A DNA stretch of 64,000 nucleotides from Janthinobacterium sp. FW305-129 (GTDB lineage: Bacteria; Pseudomonadota; Gammaproteobacteria; Burkholderiales; Burkholderiaceae_D). The stretch lies in NCBI RefSeq assembly GCF_020858115.1, contig NZ_JACYMM010000003.1:516016-580015 (forward strand), written 5' to 3'. Positions 44,262-53,872 of the stretch are shown here, in pieces. Numbering within the stretch: position 1 is the first letter of the stretch; each line of letters opens with the position of its first letter. The notes under the pieces were generated by a model. It did not search any database. It was not told the origin of the DNA and was given only the letters and a program-made list of their open reading frames with translations. The position numbers and the translations under genes are program-made.

Positions 44262-44987
44262 TCAGTGAATGATTTTCGCCAAGAAATCACGCGCGCGATC
44301 CGAGCGCGTCGTGTTGAAGAAATCATCCTTGCTGCAATCCTCGATGATTTTGCCCTGGTCCATGAAAACGATGCGGTTGGCCACGCGCCGGGCAAAACCC
44401 ATTTCGTGCGTGACGACCATCATCGTCATGCCTTCCTGCGCCAGGCCCACCATCACGTCGAGCACTTCGTTGATCATTTCCGGGTCGAGCGCCGACGTCG
44501 GCTCGTCGAACAGCATGGCGATCGGGTCCATCGACAGCGCGCGGGCAATCGCCACGCGCTGCTGCTGGCCGCCCGACAACTGGCCCGGGAATTTATCCTG
44601 CTGCGACAGCAGGCCCACGCGGTCCAGGTATTTCAAGCCCTTGGCATTGGCTTCGTCGGCGCTGCGCCCCAGCACCTTGACCTGGCCGATGGTCAGGTTT
44701 TCGCGGATGGACAAATGCGGGAACAGCTCGAAATTCTGGAACACCATGCCGATGCGCGCGCGCAATTTGGACAGGTTCGTCTTCGGGTGGTTGACGGCGA
44801 TGCCGTCGACGAAAATCTGTCCCTGCTGGATCGGCTCGAGGCCGTTGACGGTCTTGATCAAGGTCGACTTGCCGGAGCCGGACGGGCCGCAAATGACCAT
44901 CACGTCGCCCTTGTCGACATTGGTGCTGCAGTCGGTCAGTACCTGGAACTGGCCATACCATTTGCTGACGTTATTGAGTTCAATCAT
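44262..44987 (-). CDS. gltL: Glutamate/aspartate ABC importer, ATP-binding subunit
   Basis: The 241-residue ABC ATPase of the polar amino acid class starts MIELNNVSKWYGQFQVLTD. It has Walker A GPSGSGKSTLIKTVNG, Q-loop MVFQNFELFPHLSI, signature LSGGQQQRVAIARAL, Walker B AMLFDEPTSALDPE and the H-loop VVTHEMGFARRVAN. It energises import by GltJK with GltI as the binding protein. It is last in gltI-gltJ-gltK-gltL, 19 nt after gltK, and is followed by a strong terminator. Confidence 0.95.
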   Translation of the reverse strand: MIELNNVSKWYGQFQVLTDCSTNVDKGDVMVICGPSGSGKSTLIKTVNGLEPIQQGQIFVDGIAVNHPKTNLSKLRARIGMVFQNFELFPHLSIRENLTIGQVKVLGRSADEANAKGLKYLDRVGLLSQQDKFPGQLSGGQQQRVAIARALSMDPIAMLFDEPTSALDPEMINEVLDVMVGLAQEGMTMMVVTHEMGFARRVANRIVFMDQGKIIEDCSKDDFFNTTRSDRARDFLAKIIH

Positions 44988-45006
44988 CTTGTTCTTTCTT
45001 TTACGG

Positions 45007-45699
45007 TTAGCGAATGATGGCGACGCGTTTCTGCAGGCGTTTTACCAGGAATGACAAGGCATAGCACAGCACGAAATACACGACGGCGACAAACACGTAC
45101 ATCTCCACCAGGCGGCCGTCGCGCTGGGCGATTTTCGAGGCGGCGCCAACGAAATCGGGGATCGACAGCACGTACACGAGCGACACGTCCTGGAACAGCA
45201 CGATGGTTTGCGTCAGCAGCACGGGAATCATGTTGCGGAAGGCTTGCGGCAGCACGATGAAGGCCATGGTCTGCGAGTAATTCATGCCCAGCGCCTGGCC
45301 CGCCCACACCTGGCCGCGGGGAATCGACTGTATGCCGCTGCGCATGATCTCGCAATAGTAGGCCGCCTCGAACATGATGAAGGTGATCAGCGCGGAAGAA
45401 AACGCACCCACTTTCACGGGTTCGTTCGCGCCGATGACCCAGGCGGCGATATACGGCACCAGGAAGTAGAACCAGAAGATCACCAGCACCAGCGGGATCG
45501 AGCGTATCAGGTTGACGTAGCTCGACGCCACGCCCGAGATGAGGCGGCTGCCGGACAAACGCATCAGCGCCAGCACGGTGCCCAGCACGATGCCGCCGAC
45601 CATGGCCAGCGCCGTCAGTTTCAGGGTAAACACCATGCCGGTCTGGAACAGGTAGACCCACGAGCGGGAGATGACGTCGAAGTCGAAATTGCCGAACAT
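45007..45699 (-). CDS. gltK: Glutamate/aspartate ABC importer, permease subunit
   Basis: The 230-residue HisMQ-type membrane permease starts MFGNFDFDVISRSWVYLFQTGMVFTLKLTALAMVGG. It has the SSYVNLIRSIPLVLVIFWFYFL segment and an EAAYYCEIMRSGIQSIPRGQVWAGQALGM EAA loop that contacts the ATPase. It pairs with gltJ, whose stop lies 1 nt upstream of its ATG. Length and motif order match GltK. Confidence 0.94.
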   Translation of the reverse strand: MFGNFDFDVISRSWVYLFQTGMVFTLKLTALAMVGGIVLGTVLALMRLSGSRLISGVASSYVNLIRSIPLVLVIFWFYFLVPYIAAWVIGANEPVKVGAFSSALITFIMFEAAYYCEIMRSGIQSIPRGQVWAGQALGMNYSQTMAFIVLPQAFRNMIPVLLTQTIVLFQDVSLVYVLSIPDFVGAASKIAQRDGRLVEMYVFVAVVYFVLCYALSFLVKRLQKRVAIIR

Positions 45700-45700
45700 A

Positions 45701-46450
45701 TCAGTGTCCTCCCGTCTTGGCGCCGGCCACGATGAAGCCCGGGATGGCGACCTTTTTTTCGATCAGGTGCATCAGCACCACCACCAGCAGGTTGACGACG
45801 ACGTAGATGATGGTGGCGGCCGAAAACGCCTCGAACACCTGGAAGGAAAACTCCTGGATGGCGCGCGCGCTGGCCGTCAGTTCGATCAGGCCAATGGTCA
45901 ACGCCACGGAACTGTTCTTGATGATGTTTAAAAACTCGCTGGTCAGCGGCGGCATGATGACGCGCGCGGCCATCGGCAGCAGAATGAAGCGGTAGGTTTG
46001 CGGCAGGGTCAGGCCCAGCGCCGTGCCGGCCAGTTTCTGCCCGCGCGGCAGCGCCTCGATGCCCGTCGTCACCTGCACGGCCACGCGCGAGGAGGTAAAG
46101 AATCCCAGGCACAGCACGGCCGTGACGAACGGCGCATTCGGCAGCGACTTGACCCAGGCGCCCAGATCAGGCGGCAGCAGTTCCGGCATGACGAAATACC
46201 AGAGGAACATCTGCACCAGCAGCGGCACATTGCGAAACAATTCCACATACGCATTGGCCACGCCCACCAGCCATTTGTTCGGCAAGGTGCGCACGGTGCC
46301 GATCACCAGACCCAATATCAGCGCCATGATCCAGGCCGTACCGGCCGTGGCCAGGGTCCAGATCAAGCCGGACCACAGCGTGTCCATATACGTGCCCACG
46401 CCATCGGGAGAAATCTCCCAGAAAATGCGCCAATTCCAGTTGTAATTCAT
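45701..46450 (-). CDS. gltJ: Glutamate/aspartate ABC importer, permease subunit
   Basis: The 249-residue HisMQ permease starts MNYNWNWRIFWEISPDGVGTYMDTLWSGL. It has NAYVELFRNVPLLVQMFLWYFVMPELLP and an EAA loop around GIEALPRGQKLAGTALGLTLPQTYR. N-terminal NWNWxxF is characteristic of GltJ. ATG 46450 has AAGGAT 6 nt upstream, better than the ATGs at 46456 and further up. It lies 98 nt after gltI, the usual wider gap after a binding-protein gene. Confidence 0.94.
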   Translation of the reverse strand: MNYNWNWRIFWEISPDGVGTYMDTLWSGLIWTLATAGTAWIMALILGLVIGTVRTLPNKWLVGVANAYVELFRNVPLLVQMFLWYFVMPELLPPDLGAWVKSLPNAPFVTAVLCLGFFTSSRVAVQVTTGIEALPRGQKLAGTALGLTLPQTYRFILLPMAARVIMPPLTSEFLNIIKNSSVALTIGLIELTASARAIQEFSFQVFEAFSAATIIYVVVNLLVVVLMHLIEKKVAIPGFIVAGAKTGGH

Positions 46451-46548
46451 GATCATCCTTCCCGTGCAGCCCAAGGACGGCGGCCAGCCGGCCGACCATC
46501 CCGCAAATAAATCGGGAGGCTTGCGCCTCCCGGTTTGTTACGCAATCT

Positions 46549-47505
46549 TTACTTTTTCCGTTTGTCCGAAGTCTTCTGCGCTTCGGGCACGGCCGCATAT
46601 GCTGCCGGGTCGCCCGAGTCGGTCGGATTCATGAACACGGCCTTCAGTTGCGGCGGCATGGGGAATTTCAGGTTGATGTTTTTCGGTGGAATCGGCGAGG
46701 TAAACCATTTCGCATAAATGCGGTTGATGTCGTCGCTCTTGTACAGGCGGATCAGCGCGTCGTCGACCACTTTCTTGAAGGCCGGGTCGCCCTTGCGCAG
46801 CATGATGCCGTACGGCTCGACCGACAGCGCTTCCTTGGTGATTTCGTAGTCGTTCGGGTTCTTCGAGTTGGCCACTTGCGAGGCCAGCAAAATGTCGTCG
46901 TTGGCTTCGGCCACCGCGCGGCCCGTTTCCAGCATCAGGAACGACTCGGGATGATCCTTGCCGACGGCAATGTTCATGCCCAGGTTCTTTTCCTTGTTCA
47001 AAATCGTCATCTGCTTGATGGTCGACGTGCCCGCCGTGGCGACCAGGGTCTTGCCGCGCAAGTCTTCCAGGGTCTTGATGTTCGAGGATTTTTTCGCCAG
47101 GATGCGATTGCCGATGACGAACATGGTCGGGGCGAATGCCACCTGCTGCTGGCGCTCCAGGTTGTTCGTCGTCGAGCCGCATTCGAGGTCGATAGTGCCG
47201 TTGGCCATTAGCGGAATGCGGTTGGCCGACGTGACGGGGCTCATCACCACTTTCAGTTCGCTCAGGCCCAGGTGCTTTTGCAGGGCCGTGACGACTTTCA
47301 TGCACAGGTCGATCGAATAACCCTGGTATTGCTGCTTGTCATCGAGATAGGAGAAGGGCACGGAGCCGTCGCGCACGCCGAGGGTGACGGAACCGGCTTT
47401 CTTGATCTTGGCCAAGGTGCCGGTCAATTCCTGGGCCTGGACTGGCGACATGCTGCTGATGACACCGACGCTGAGCAGCGTGGCGATGATTTTGGTCAAT
47501 TTCAT
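46549..47505 (-). CDS. gltI: Glutamate/aspartate ABC importer, periplasmic binding protein
   Basis: The 318-residue protein has a signal peptide (MKLTKIIATLLSVGVISSMSPVQA) and the SBP_bac_3 fold. Visible blocks are KKAGSVTLGVRDGSVPFSYLDD, QGYSIDLCMKVV, IPLMANGTIDLECGSTTNN (the ligand-binding loop typical of GltI) and GKTLVATAGTSTIKQM. The C terminus has a YAAVPEAQKTSDKRKK tail. ATG 47505 has AGGAG 6 nt upstream; the frame to 47673 is not coding by appearance. First gene of the importer operon; the 195 bp upstream shows no clear sigma-70 promoter. Confidence 0.95.
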   Translation of the reverse strand: MKLTKIIATLLSVGVISSMSPVQAQELTGTLAKIKKAGSVTLGVRDGSVPFSYLDDKQQYQGYSIDLCMKVVTALQKHLGLSELKVVMSPVTSANRIPLMANGTIDLECGSTTNNLERQQQVAFAPTMFVIGNRILAKKSSNIKTLEDLRGKTLVATAGTSTIKQMTILNKEKNLGMNIAVGKDHPESFLMLETGRAVAEANDDILLASQVANSKNPNDYEITKEALSVEPYGIMLRKGDPAFKKVVDDALIRLYKSDDINRIYAKWFTSPIPPKNINLKFPMPPQLKAVFMNPTDSGDPAAYAAVPEAQKTSDKRKK

Positions 47506-47700
47506 AAATTCTCCTGGGCGGACAAACCGGATGGACTCCGAACGAAACAACTGTGGTGCAGACGCCACCAATGGAATTAATTTTATTTCATTTTCAGCGC
47601 CGGACCAGCCGTTTTCTGCGATTGCCGTCAAATAGGCGCTATACGCGCGCCTGAAGGGGCGCGGCTGTAGCATTTTTCCTACTGATTTCCCATTCCCGAT

Positions 47701-49554
47701 TTATTTTGCCGGCGCCAGCCCCGCCAACTCGTCCTGTTCGCCGCGCTCTTCATCCTGGTTCGCCTGCTGGCGTTGCCACATCTGCGCGTACAGGCCATCC
47801 GCCGCCAGCAATTGCGGATGCGTGCCCCGTTCGACGATGCGGCCATGGTCGAGCACGAGGATTTGCTGGGCGTCGGCCACCGTCGACAGACGGTGCGCGA
47901 TCACCAGGGTGGTGCGGTTTTTGGCGATGTCCTTCAGCTGCGCCTGGATCGCCTGTTCGGCCTTGGAGTCGAGCGCCGAAGTGGCTTCATCGAAGATCAG
48001 GATGGCCGGGTCTTTCAGCAAGGTGCGGGCGATGGCCACGCGCTGCTTTTCGCCGCCCGACAGTTTTAAACCCCGCTCGCCCACCATGGAGTTGTAGCCA
48101 TCTGGCAAGCTTTCAATAAAATCATGGATCGATGCCGCTTTCGCCGCCGCCACGATGGCGTCCTTGCTGGCGCCTGGCTTGCCATAGGCGATGTTGTATT
48201 CGATGGCGTCGTTGAACAGCACCGTATCCTGCGGCACGATGCCGATGGCCGCGCGCAACGAATCCTGCGTTACGGCGCGCAAGTCCTGGCCATCGATGGT
48301 GATGCCGCCGCCATCGACTTCATAGAAGCGGAACAGTAAACGCGACAAGGTCGACTTGCCCGAGCCGCTGTGGCCCACCACGGCCGTCGTGGTGCCGGCC
48401 GGTATCTGGAAATCCACGTCAAACAGGATTTGCCGCTTCGCTTCATAGCTGAAATCCACATGCGCGAAACGCACGGCCGCGCCGCGCGTGACGAGCGGTT
48501 TGGCGTCCGGCGTATCGGCGATTTCGCGGTTTTCGTTCAGCAAGGAAAACAGGCGTTCCATGTCGGCCAGGCTTTGCTTGATTTCGCGATAAATAACGCC
48601 CAGGAAATTGAGGGGAATATACAGCTGGATCATGAAGGCGTTCACCAGCACCAGGTCGCCCAGAGTCATCGTGCCGGCGATCACGCCCACGGTGGCGCGC
48701 CAGAGAATTAATGTCACGGCCGTGGCGATGATCAGCGACTGGCCCGTATTGAGCAAGGACAAGGAAGTTTGCGATTTCACGGCCGCCGATTCGTAGCGCT
48801 GCAAGCCCTCGTCGTAGCGCTTCGCCTCGTAATCCTCGTTGCCGAAATATTTCACGGTTTCATAGTTAATCAGCGAATCGATGGCCTTGGTATTTGCCTT
48901 CGAATCGAGGTCGTTCATGGTGCGGCGGAAATGCGTGCGCCAGTTCGTCACCAGCACGGTGAACGCGATGTACGACACCAGCGCCACCGCCGTGATCACG
49001 GTGAACCAGATGTCGTAATGCAAGACCAGATAGCCGAGCACGAGGGTGATTTCCACCAGGGTCGGCAAGATGTTGAACAGGGTGTAGGAAATGAGCGAAC
49101 CGACACTGCGCGTGCCCCGTTCGATATCGCGCGTCATGCCGCCCGTCTGGCGGTTCAAATGAAAACGCAGGGACAAGGCATGCAGGTGGCGGAACACTTG
49201 CAGGGCGATGGTGCGCACGGCGCGCTGCGTGACCCGGGCGAACAGAAATTCGCGCAATTCCGTAAACAAGGTGGTCGACAGGCGCAGCAAGCCGTAAGCC
49301 ACGAGCAAGCCGACGGGCAGCACCAGCAGCGCCTGCGGATGCGCCGCCGTGATCGTCATGGCGTCGACGAGTTTTTTCAGGATCAGCGGCACGCCCACGT
49401 TGGCCAGCTTGGCGCCCACCAGGCAAAGCAGCGCCAGCAGCACTCGCCATTTGTAGACCCACAGGTATGGCAGCAAGGTCTTGATGGTGGCGAAATCGCT
49501 GTGGCTGGCGGAAGCTGGCGAGCGGGGCGGAGGGGGAGTCTGGGAACGGCGCAT
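47701..49554 (-). CDS. ABC exporter with fused membrane and ATPase domains (ATM1/HMT1 type)
   Basis: The 617-residue half-transporter has six TM helices at about residues 38-330 and an ATPase at about 370-600. The ATPase shows Walker A VVGHSGSGKSTLSRLL, IVPQDTVLFNDAIEYNIAYG, signature LKLSGGEKQRVAIARTLL, Walker B AILIFDEATSALD and H-loop VIAHRLSTV. The membrane part has HLHALSLRFHLNRQTGGMTRDIERG and TKAIDSLINYETVKYFGNE. These are hallmarks of the ATM1/HMT1 group, which exports glutathione- or persulfide-linked compounds or heavy-metal conjugates. The start is ATG 49554, with no clear ribosome-binding site. It is divergent from yciA. Confidence 0.93.
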   Translation of the reverse strand: MRRSQTPPPPRSPASASHSDFATIKTLLPYLWVYKWRVLLALLCLVGAKLANVGVPLILKKLVDAMTITAAHPQALLVLPVGLLVAYGLLRLSTTLFTELREFLFARVTQRAVRTIALQVFRHLHALSLRFHLNRQTGGMTRDIERGTRSVGSLISYTLFNILPTLVEITLVLGYLVLHYDIWFTVITAVALVSYIAFTVLVTNWRTHFRRTMNDLDSKANTKAIDSLINYETVKYFGNEDYEAKRYDEGLQRYESAAVKSQTSLSLLNTGQSLIIATAVTLILWRATVGVIAGTMTLGDLVLVNAFMIQLYIPLNFLGVIYREIKQSLADMERLFSLLNENREIADTPDAKPLVTRGAAVRFAHVDFSYEAKRQILFDVDFQIPAGTTTAVVGHSGSGKSTLSRLLFRFYEVDGGGITIDGQDLRAVTQDSLRAAIGIVPQDTVLFNDAIEYNIAYGKPGASKDAIVAAAKAASIHDFIESLPDGYNSMVGERGLKLSGGEKQRVAIARTLLKDPAILIFDEATSALDSKAEQAIQAQLKDIAKNRTTLVIAHRLSTVADAQQILVLDHGRIVERGTHPQLLAADGLYAQMWQRQQANQDEERGEQDELAGLAPAK

Positions 49555-49615
49555 GGCGAAGGTCGGCTTTTTATGGTTCAATCGCAGCAATTGTAGCCTT
49601 TCATGAGAATAAAAG

Positions 49616-50056
49616 ATGAGCACCTCCCCCGCCCGCCCCGACAACTGCCTCGCCTCCGGCCTGCCCGCCGGAAAAATGCCGGAATTGCGCATGATGCCCG
49701 CGCCGTCCGACGCCAATGTGTACGGCGACGTCTTCGGCGGCTGGATCATGGCGCAAGTCGATATCGCCGGTTCCCTGCCGGCCACGCGGCGCGCCAACGG
49801 CCGTGTCGCCACCATCGCCGTCAACTCCTTCGTCTTCAAAAACCCCGTCTTCGTCGGCGATCTGCTCTCGTTCTACGCCGACATCGTCAAGGTGGGCAAT
49901 ACCTCGATCACCGTCAACGTGGAAGTGTATGCCGAGCGCAACCGCCTGCAGGCGTGCATCGTGAAAGTCACGGAAGCAACCCTGATCTATGTGGCGACGG
50001 ACTCTGACCGCAAGCCGCGCAAGGTGCCGCCGATCGAGACCTTATTGGCGTCCTGA
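49616..50056 (+). CDS. yciA: Acyl-CoA thioesterase, YciA type
   Basis: The 146-residue hotdog-fold thioesterase has LRMMPAPSDANVYGDVFGGWIMAQVDIAG, which holds the conserved Asn/Asp-Gly-Gly-Trp active-site helix, then AVNSFVFKNPVFVGDLLSFYADIVKVGNTSITVNVEV and a short C-terminal tail. YciA hydrolyses short to long acyl-CoAs to keep CoA free. Length is close to E. coli YciA (132). ATG 49616 is 61 bp from the divergent ABC exporter start. Confidence 0.93.
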   Translation: MSTSPARPDNCLASGLPAGKMPELRMMPAPSDANVYGDVFGGWIMAQVDIAGSLPATRRANGRVATIAVNSFVFKNPVFVGDLLSFYADIVKVGNTSITVNVEVYAERNRLQACIVKVTEATLIYVATDSDRKPRKVPPIETLLAS

Positions 50057-50086
50057 TTGTCGTATTAATCCCACGTTTCAGACGGC

Positions 50087-51679
50087 ATGGATAGCCAGCG
50101 CCGCATCTTCCTGCACAGCGCCGCCCGCATCGGTGCGCTGGCCGCCGCCGGCAGCGTGCTGTCCGGTTCCAGCGCCAGCGCCGCCACGCGCCTGAACGGC
50201 GCGGGCTACCCGTTTGCGCTCGGCGTCGCTTCCGGCTCGCCCCTGCCCGACGCCGTCGTGCTGTGGACGCGCATCTGCTACGACCCGCTGCAGGCTGCCG
50301 CCACGCCCGCCATCGCCCTGAACGTGCGCTGGGAAGTGGCCGAAGACGAAGCTTTCCGGCGCATCGCCGCCAAAGGGCAAGCGACGGCCACGCCCGCCCT
50401 CGCGCACAGCGTGCATGTCGACGCGGGCGGCCTGGCGCCCGGACGCTGGTACTGGTACCGCTTCATGCTGGGCGACGCCGTCAGCCCCGTGGGCCGTACG
50501 CGCACGGCGCCCGAGCCCGGCTCCATGCCTTCTTCGCTGAAACTGGCTGTCGCCTCATGCCAGCACTGGGAATTCGGCGCGTATGCGGCGCACCGGCACA
50601 TCGCCGCGGCCGCGCCCGACCTGGTAGCCTTTCTCGGCGACTACATCTATGAGTGGGGGCCGTACCAGCTGCAGCACCCGAACCGGGCCATGCGCACGCA
50701 TGAAAGCTTTACCCTGGACGAGTACCGCGCCCGCTATGCGCAGTACAAGAGCGACCGCGACTTGCAGGGCGCGCACCTGGCCGCGCCGTGGATCGTCACC
50801 TGGGATGACCATGAAGTGGCCAACGATTACGGCAACGACCGCGACGAGTTGCTCACGCCCACCTTCTTGCAGCGCCGCGCGGCCGCCTACCAGGCGTTTT
50901 ATGAGCACATGCCGCTACGGCTGCTGCCCTTGGGACGGCGGGGCTTTGTCGACATGCGCATCTACCAGCGCTACGACTGGGGCCGCCTGGCGCGCTTCCA
51001 CGTGCTGGACGACCGGCAATACCGCGCCTACCACGCCTGCGCCAGGCCCGGCCGCGGCGGCTCGAATTCCGTCACCACGCGCAGCTGCCCCGACTTGCTC
51101 AAGCCCGGCCGCACCATGCTGGGCGAGGAACAGCAGCGCTGGCTGCAAACCGGTCTCGATGATTCTCCCGCGCGCTGGAATATCCTGGCCCAGCAAACCC
51201 TGATGGCGCAATCGAGCCAGGTGCCCATCCTGCGCCCCGGCGACGAGCGCGTCTGGACCGATGGCTGGGACGGTTACCCGATGGCGCGCCAGCACCTGCT
51301 TGACGCCTTGCGCAGCAGCAAGGCCAGCAACCCGCTGGTGCTGTCGGGCGACGTGCACACCTTTTATGCCACGGAACTGAGCCGCAACGCCATGCGCCCC
51401 ACCGGCAAGGATAATCCCGTGCTGGCCACGGAGTTTTGCGGCACCTCAATCACCTCGAGTTCCCGCCCGCAGGCGCGCACGGAGCAGTACGTGGCGATGA
51501 ATCCGCACATCCGCTACGGGCGCAGCGACAAGCGCGGCTATATGTTGATGGAAATCACGCCGGAGAAAACGACGACCCTGTTCCAGGGTCTGGAAAATGT
51601 GCGCGACAGCGCGTCGACCATCGCGACACTGGCCAGTTTCACCGTCCAGGATGGCAAGGCTGGCGTGCAGCGCGTCTAG
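50087..51679 (+). CDS. PhoD-like alkaline phosphatase/phosphodiesterase, Tat-exported
   Basis: The 530-residue protein starts with a twin-arginine signal (SQRRIFLHSA, then a Gly/Ala/Ser-rich hydrophobic stretch ending ASAA). The N-terminal PhoD_N domain has FALGVASGSPLPDAVVLWTRI. The metal-binding core shows FLGDYIYEW, WDDHEVANDYGND, RYDWGRLARFHVLDDRQYR and LVLSGDVHTFYATEL. PhoD enzymes use Fe/Ca to hydrolyse phosphodiesters, phytate or teichoic acid, usually under phosphate limitation. No Pho box is evident upstream. The gene is 30 nt after yciA and its stop overlaps the convergent LytTR stop (CTAG). Confidence 0.93.
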   Translation: MDSQRRIFLHSAARIGALAAAGSVLSGSSASAATRLNGAGYPFALGVASGSPLPDAVVLWTRICYDPLQAAATPAIALNVRWEVAEDEAFRRIAAKGQATATPALAHSVHVDAGGLAPGRWYWYRFMLGDAVSPVGRTRTAPEPGSMPSSLKLAVASCQHWEFGAYAAHRHIAAAAPDLVAFLGDYIYEWGPYQLQHPNRAMRTHESFTLDEYRARYAQYKSDRDLQGAHLAAPWIVTWDDHEVANDYGNDRDELLTPTFLQRRAAAYQAFYEHMPLRLLPLGRRGFVDMRIYQRYDWGRLARFHVLDDRQYRAYHACARPGRGGSNSVTTRSCPDLLKPGRTMLGEEQQRWLQTGLDDSPARWNILAQQTLMAQSSQVPILRPGDERVWTDGWDGYPMARQHLLDALRSSKASNPLVLSGDVHTFYATELSRNAMRPTGKDNPVLATEFCGTSITSSSRPQARTEQYVAMNPHIRYGRSDKRGYMLMEITPEKTTTLFQGLENVRDSASTIATLASFTVQDGKAGVQRV

Positions 51680-52542
51680 CCTATGCTTTTCAAGGCCTCG
51701 CGGTAGCGCCGGCTGACGGGCACTTCGCCCCCAGTGGAAAGTACCGCGCGGGCATCGCCCGATTCCAGCGGCACGATGGCTTGTACGAAATCAAGATTGA
51801 CGATATAGCTGCGGTGCACACGCAGGAAGCGCTTGCTATCCAGGCGGCGCTCGATGGCCGCCATGGTCGAGCGCAACGGATAATCATGGCCGCGCACGTG
51901 CAAATTCACATAATTGCCCCAGGCCTGTATCCACTCGATATCGGCGGCGGGCAACAGAAAATCCTTGCCCAGCTTGCGCACCAGGAAGCGTTCCGGCTGC
52001 TGCACCGGCTCCACGGCCAGTCCCTCGTCGGGTTCGCCCAGCAGGGTCGCCTCGCCTTGCCAGCGCATCAGCAGCAACTGGTAAAAGCCCGTGAACAATA
52101 AAATGGAGAAGTAAGTGCGCACATCCTTAACATATTCATAAGGCAATTCGCGCCACCAGTTACCGAAATCGTAATCGCTGCCGGCGCTCCAGTACGCCAG
52201 TTTGCGCAAGGCCACCATGGCCAGCACATGCACGAGGCTGTAGACCAGCGACGCGATCAGGTGCCAGCGCAGGTTTTGGCGCTGGAAAATCAGGTGCAAG
52301 GGCCGAAGCTGGTTAGCCAGGATCACCACCGGCACCAGCGCCAGCAACACCAGGTTGCTGCTCCACTCCCACACGGCCACTTCCCAGAACGGTGTAGCGA
52401 GCCCGGCGCGTTGGCGATCCGTCCAGCTGATCCAGCAGTTGAGCGACGTTTGCAGCAGATACAGGACGATCCAGAAAGCTGGCTCGGCGAACTGGCGCCA
52501 GCGTTGATATCGTTGCAACAAATCGGTGGAAGACAGGCGCAT
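51676..52542 (-). CDS. LytTR-type transcriptional regulator with four membrane helices
   Basis: The 289-residue protein has an N-terminal membrane domain of about four helices (residues about 18-175; for example FWIVLYLLQTSLNCWI and LVLLALVPVVILANQL). A C-terminal LytTR DNA-binding domain (FLVRKLGKDFLLPAADIEWIQAWGNYVNLHVRGHDYPLR to VPVSRRYREALKSIG) follows. Such membrane-tethered LytTR regulators typically act locally; the signal is unknown. ATG 52542 was chosen because the upstream frame overlaps the divergent acyltransferase. It is divergent from that gene (157 bp apart) and probably controls it. Confidence 0.92.
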   Translation of the reverse strand: MRLSSTDLLQRYQRWRQFAEPAFWIVLYLLQTSLNCWISWTDRQRAGLATPFWEVAVWEWSSNLVLLALVPVVILANQLRPLHLIFQRQNLRWHLIASLVYSLVHVLAMVALRKLAYWSAGSDYDFGNWWRELPYEYVKDVRTYFSILLFTGFYQLLLMRWQGEATLLGEPDEGLAVEPVQQPERFLVRKLGKDFLLPAADIEWIQAWGNYVNLHVRGHDYPLRSTMAAIERRLDSKRFLRVHRSYIVNLDFVQAIVPLESGDARAVLSTGGEVPVSRRYREALKSIG

Positions 52543-52699
52543 GGTGTCGGATGGCAAATTAGTTGCATGATTGTAAGGTCCCAAAGCCGTCCCAGTGTCA
52601 CCGCTCGTCACAAACAGCCCGCAATTGATCACTTTTCGCTGGATCGCCCCGTGTGGCCTGCCTATGCTGGGCTCTTCCTTCACCAGCGGACCCGCGACC

Positions 52700-53872
52700 A
52701 TGACCACTGATTCTCGCCGTTACGATATCGATGCCTTGCGCTTTCTTGTCTTCAGCCTGCTGATCGTCTACCACACGGCCATGCTGTACCTGGACGGTGC
52801 CGCCTTCCACATGAAGAGCAGCTACTTGACGGAAACATTGAACTTTCCCATGGTCTTTATCAACCGGTGGCGCATGGAAATCGTGTTCCTCATTTCCGGC
52901 GTGTCGTGCGCCATGATGGCGCACGCCTCGCGCGGCGCCTTCCTGTGGCGCCGGATCAAGCGCCTGTTGCTGCCCCTGCTGTTTGGCGTGCTGGTGGTGA
53001 TTCCCGTGCAGCCGTATTGCGAGGGCGTCAGCAACGGCCTGGTCGAGCCTGGCTATGGAGCATTTCTGCTGCACTACTTTGGCGGCTACGCCTGGCCGGC
53101 CGGCGCATTTACGGGCTGGAAAACCAGTTTTACCTGGAACCATCTGTGGTATCTGGTGTATCTGCTGCTGTACACCATCGTGCTGGTGGCGCTGCAGCCG
53201 CTGCTGGCCAAGGCCAGGCCGCTGTTGACGGGGCTGCGCGGCTGGCGCCTGTTGATCCTGCCCGCCCTGCCCGCGCTGGCGGCAACGGCTTTCCTGAAAC
53301 TGCGCTATCCGGAAACCCATGCGCTGGTGAAAGACTGGTACGCGCACGCCATCTATTTCACCATGTATCTGTATGGCTGGTGGCTGGGCAATGACAAGGG
53401 AGTGTGGCAGGAACTGGCGCGCTTGCGCTGGCATGCGCTGCTGCTGGCGCCCTGCGCGTTTGCCGTGTATCTGGGCTTTGATCTCGTGTATTCGGAAAAC
53501 CTGCTGACCTGGGCCTCAGCCGGCTCCTGGCCCATGCGCAACCTGTACATGTGGCTGGCCATCTGCGCCATCCTGGGCTGGTCGCACACCTTGCTGAATA
53601 AACCGTTTGCCTGGCTGCCATGGGCGCGCCAGGCCGTCTTTCCCTGGTACATACTGCACCAGAGCGCCATCGTGCTGCTGGCCTACTGGCTGGTGCCGTT
53701 AAAGCTGGGCCCCGTGCTGGAACCACTGCTGATACTGGCAGGCACGGTGGCGACTTGCTGGCTGGGAACGTCGCTGCTGATCAGCAAAGTGAACTGGCTG
53801 CGCCCCTGCTTCGGCTTGCCCGCCCAACCACGGCAAGCCGTGGCGGCAGACACAGCCTTATCGGCGCATTAA
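52700..53872 (+). CDS. Acyltransferase 3 family membrane protein
   Basis: The 390-residue protein has about 10-11 TM helices and the acyltransferase_3 start RRYDIDALRFLVFSLLIVYHT, with the conserved Arg and His, then VFLISGVSCAMM and RIKRLLLPLLFGVLVVIP. Family members O-acylate extracytoplasmic sugars, such as glucans or O-antigen. The acceptor is unknown. ATG 52700 follows GCGGA at a 9-nt distance. Its stop overlaps that of the convergent fadD (TTAA). Confidence 0.92.
   Translation: MTTDSRRYDIDALRFLVFSLLIVYHTAMLYLDGAAFHMKSSYLTETLNFPMVFINRWRMEIVFLISGVSCAMMAHASRGAFLWRRIKRLLLPLLFGVLVVIPVQPYCEGVSNGLVEPGYGAFLLHYFGGYAWPAGAFTGWKTSFTWNHLWYLVYLLLYTIVLVALQPLLAKARPLLTGLRGWRLLILPALPALAATAFLKLRYPETHALVKDWYAHAIYFTMYLYGWWLGNDKGVWQELARLRWHALLLAPCAFAVYLGFDLVYSENLLTWASAGSWPMRNLYMWLAICAILGWSHTLLNKPFAWLPWARQAVFPWYILHQSAIVLLAYWLVPLKLGPVLEPLLILAGTVATCWLGTSLLISKVNWLRPCFGLPAQPRQAVAADTALSAH

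Noticed and set aside
41199..45017. Open frame of about 1272 codons on the plus strand
   Set aside because: It crosses the opposite strands of the Gfo/Idh, DUF3025, pyrC and gltL genes, all of which have clear family motifs; its own translation has none.
47590..47680. Sigma-54 promoter upstream of gltI
   Set aside because: CTGGTCCGGCGCTGA resembles the -24 half, but the invariant GC at -12 is missing.
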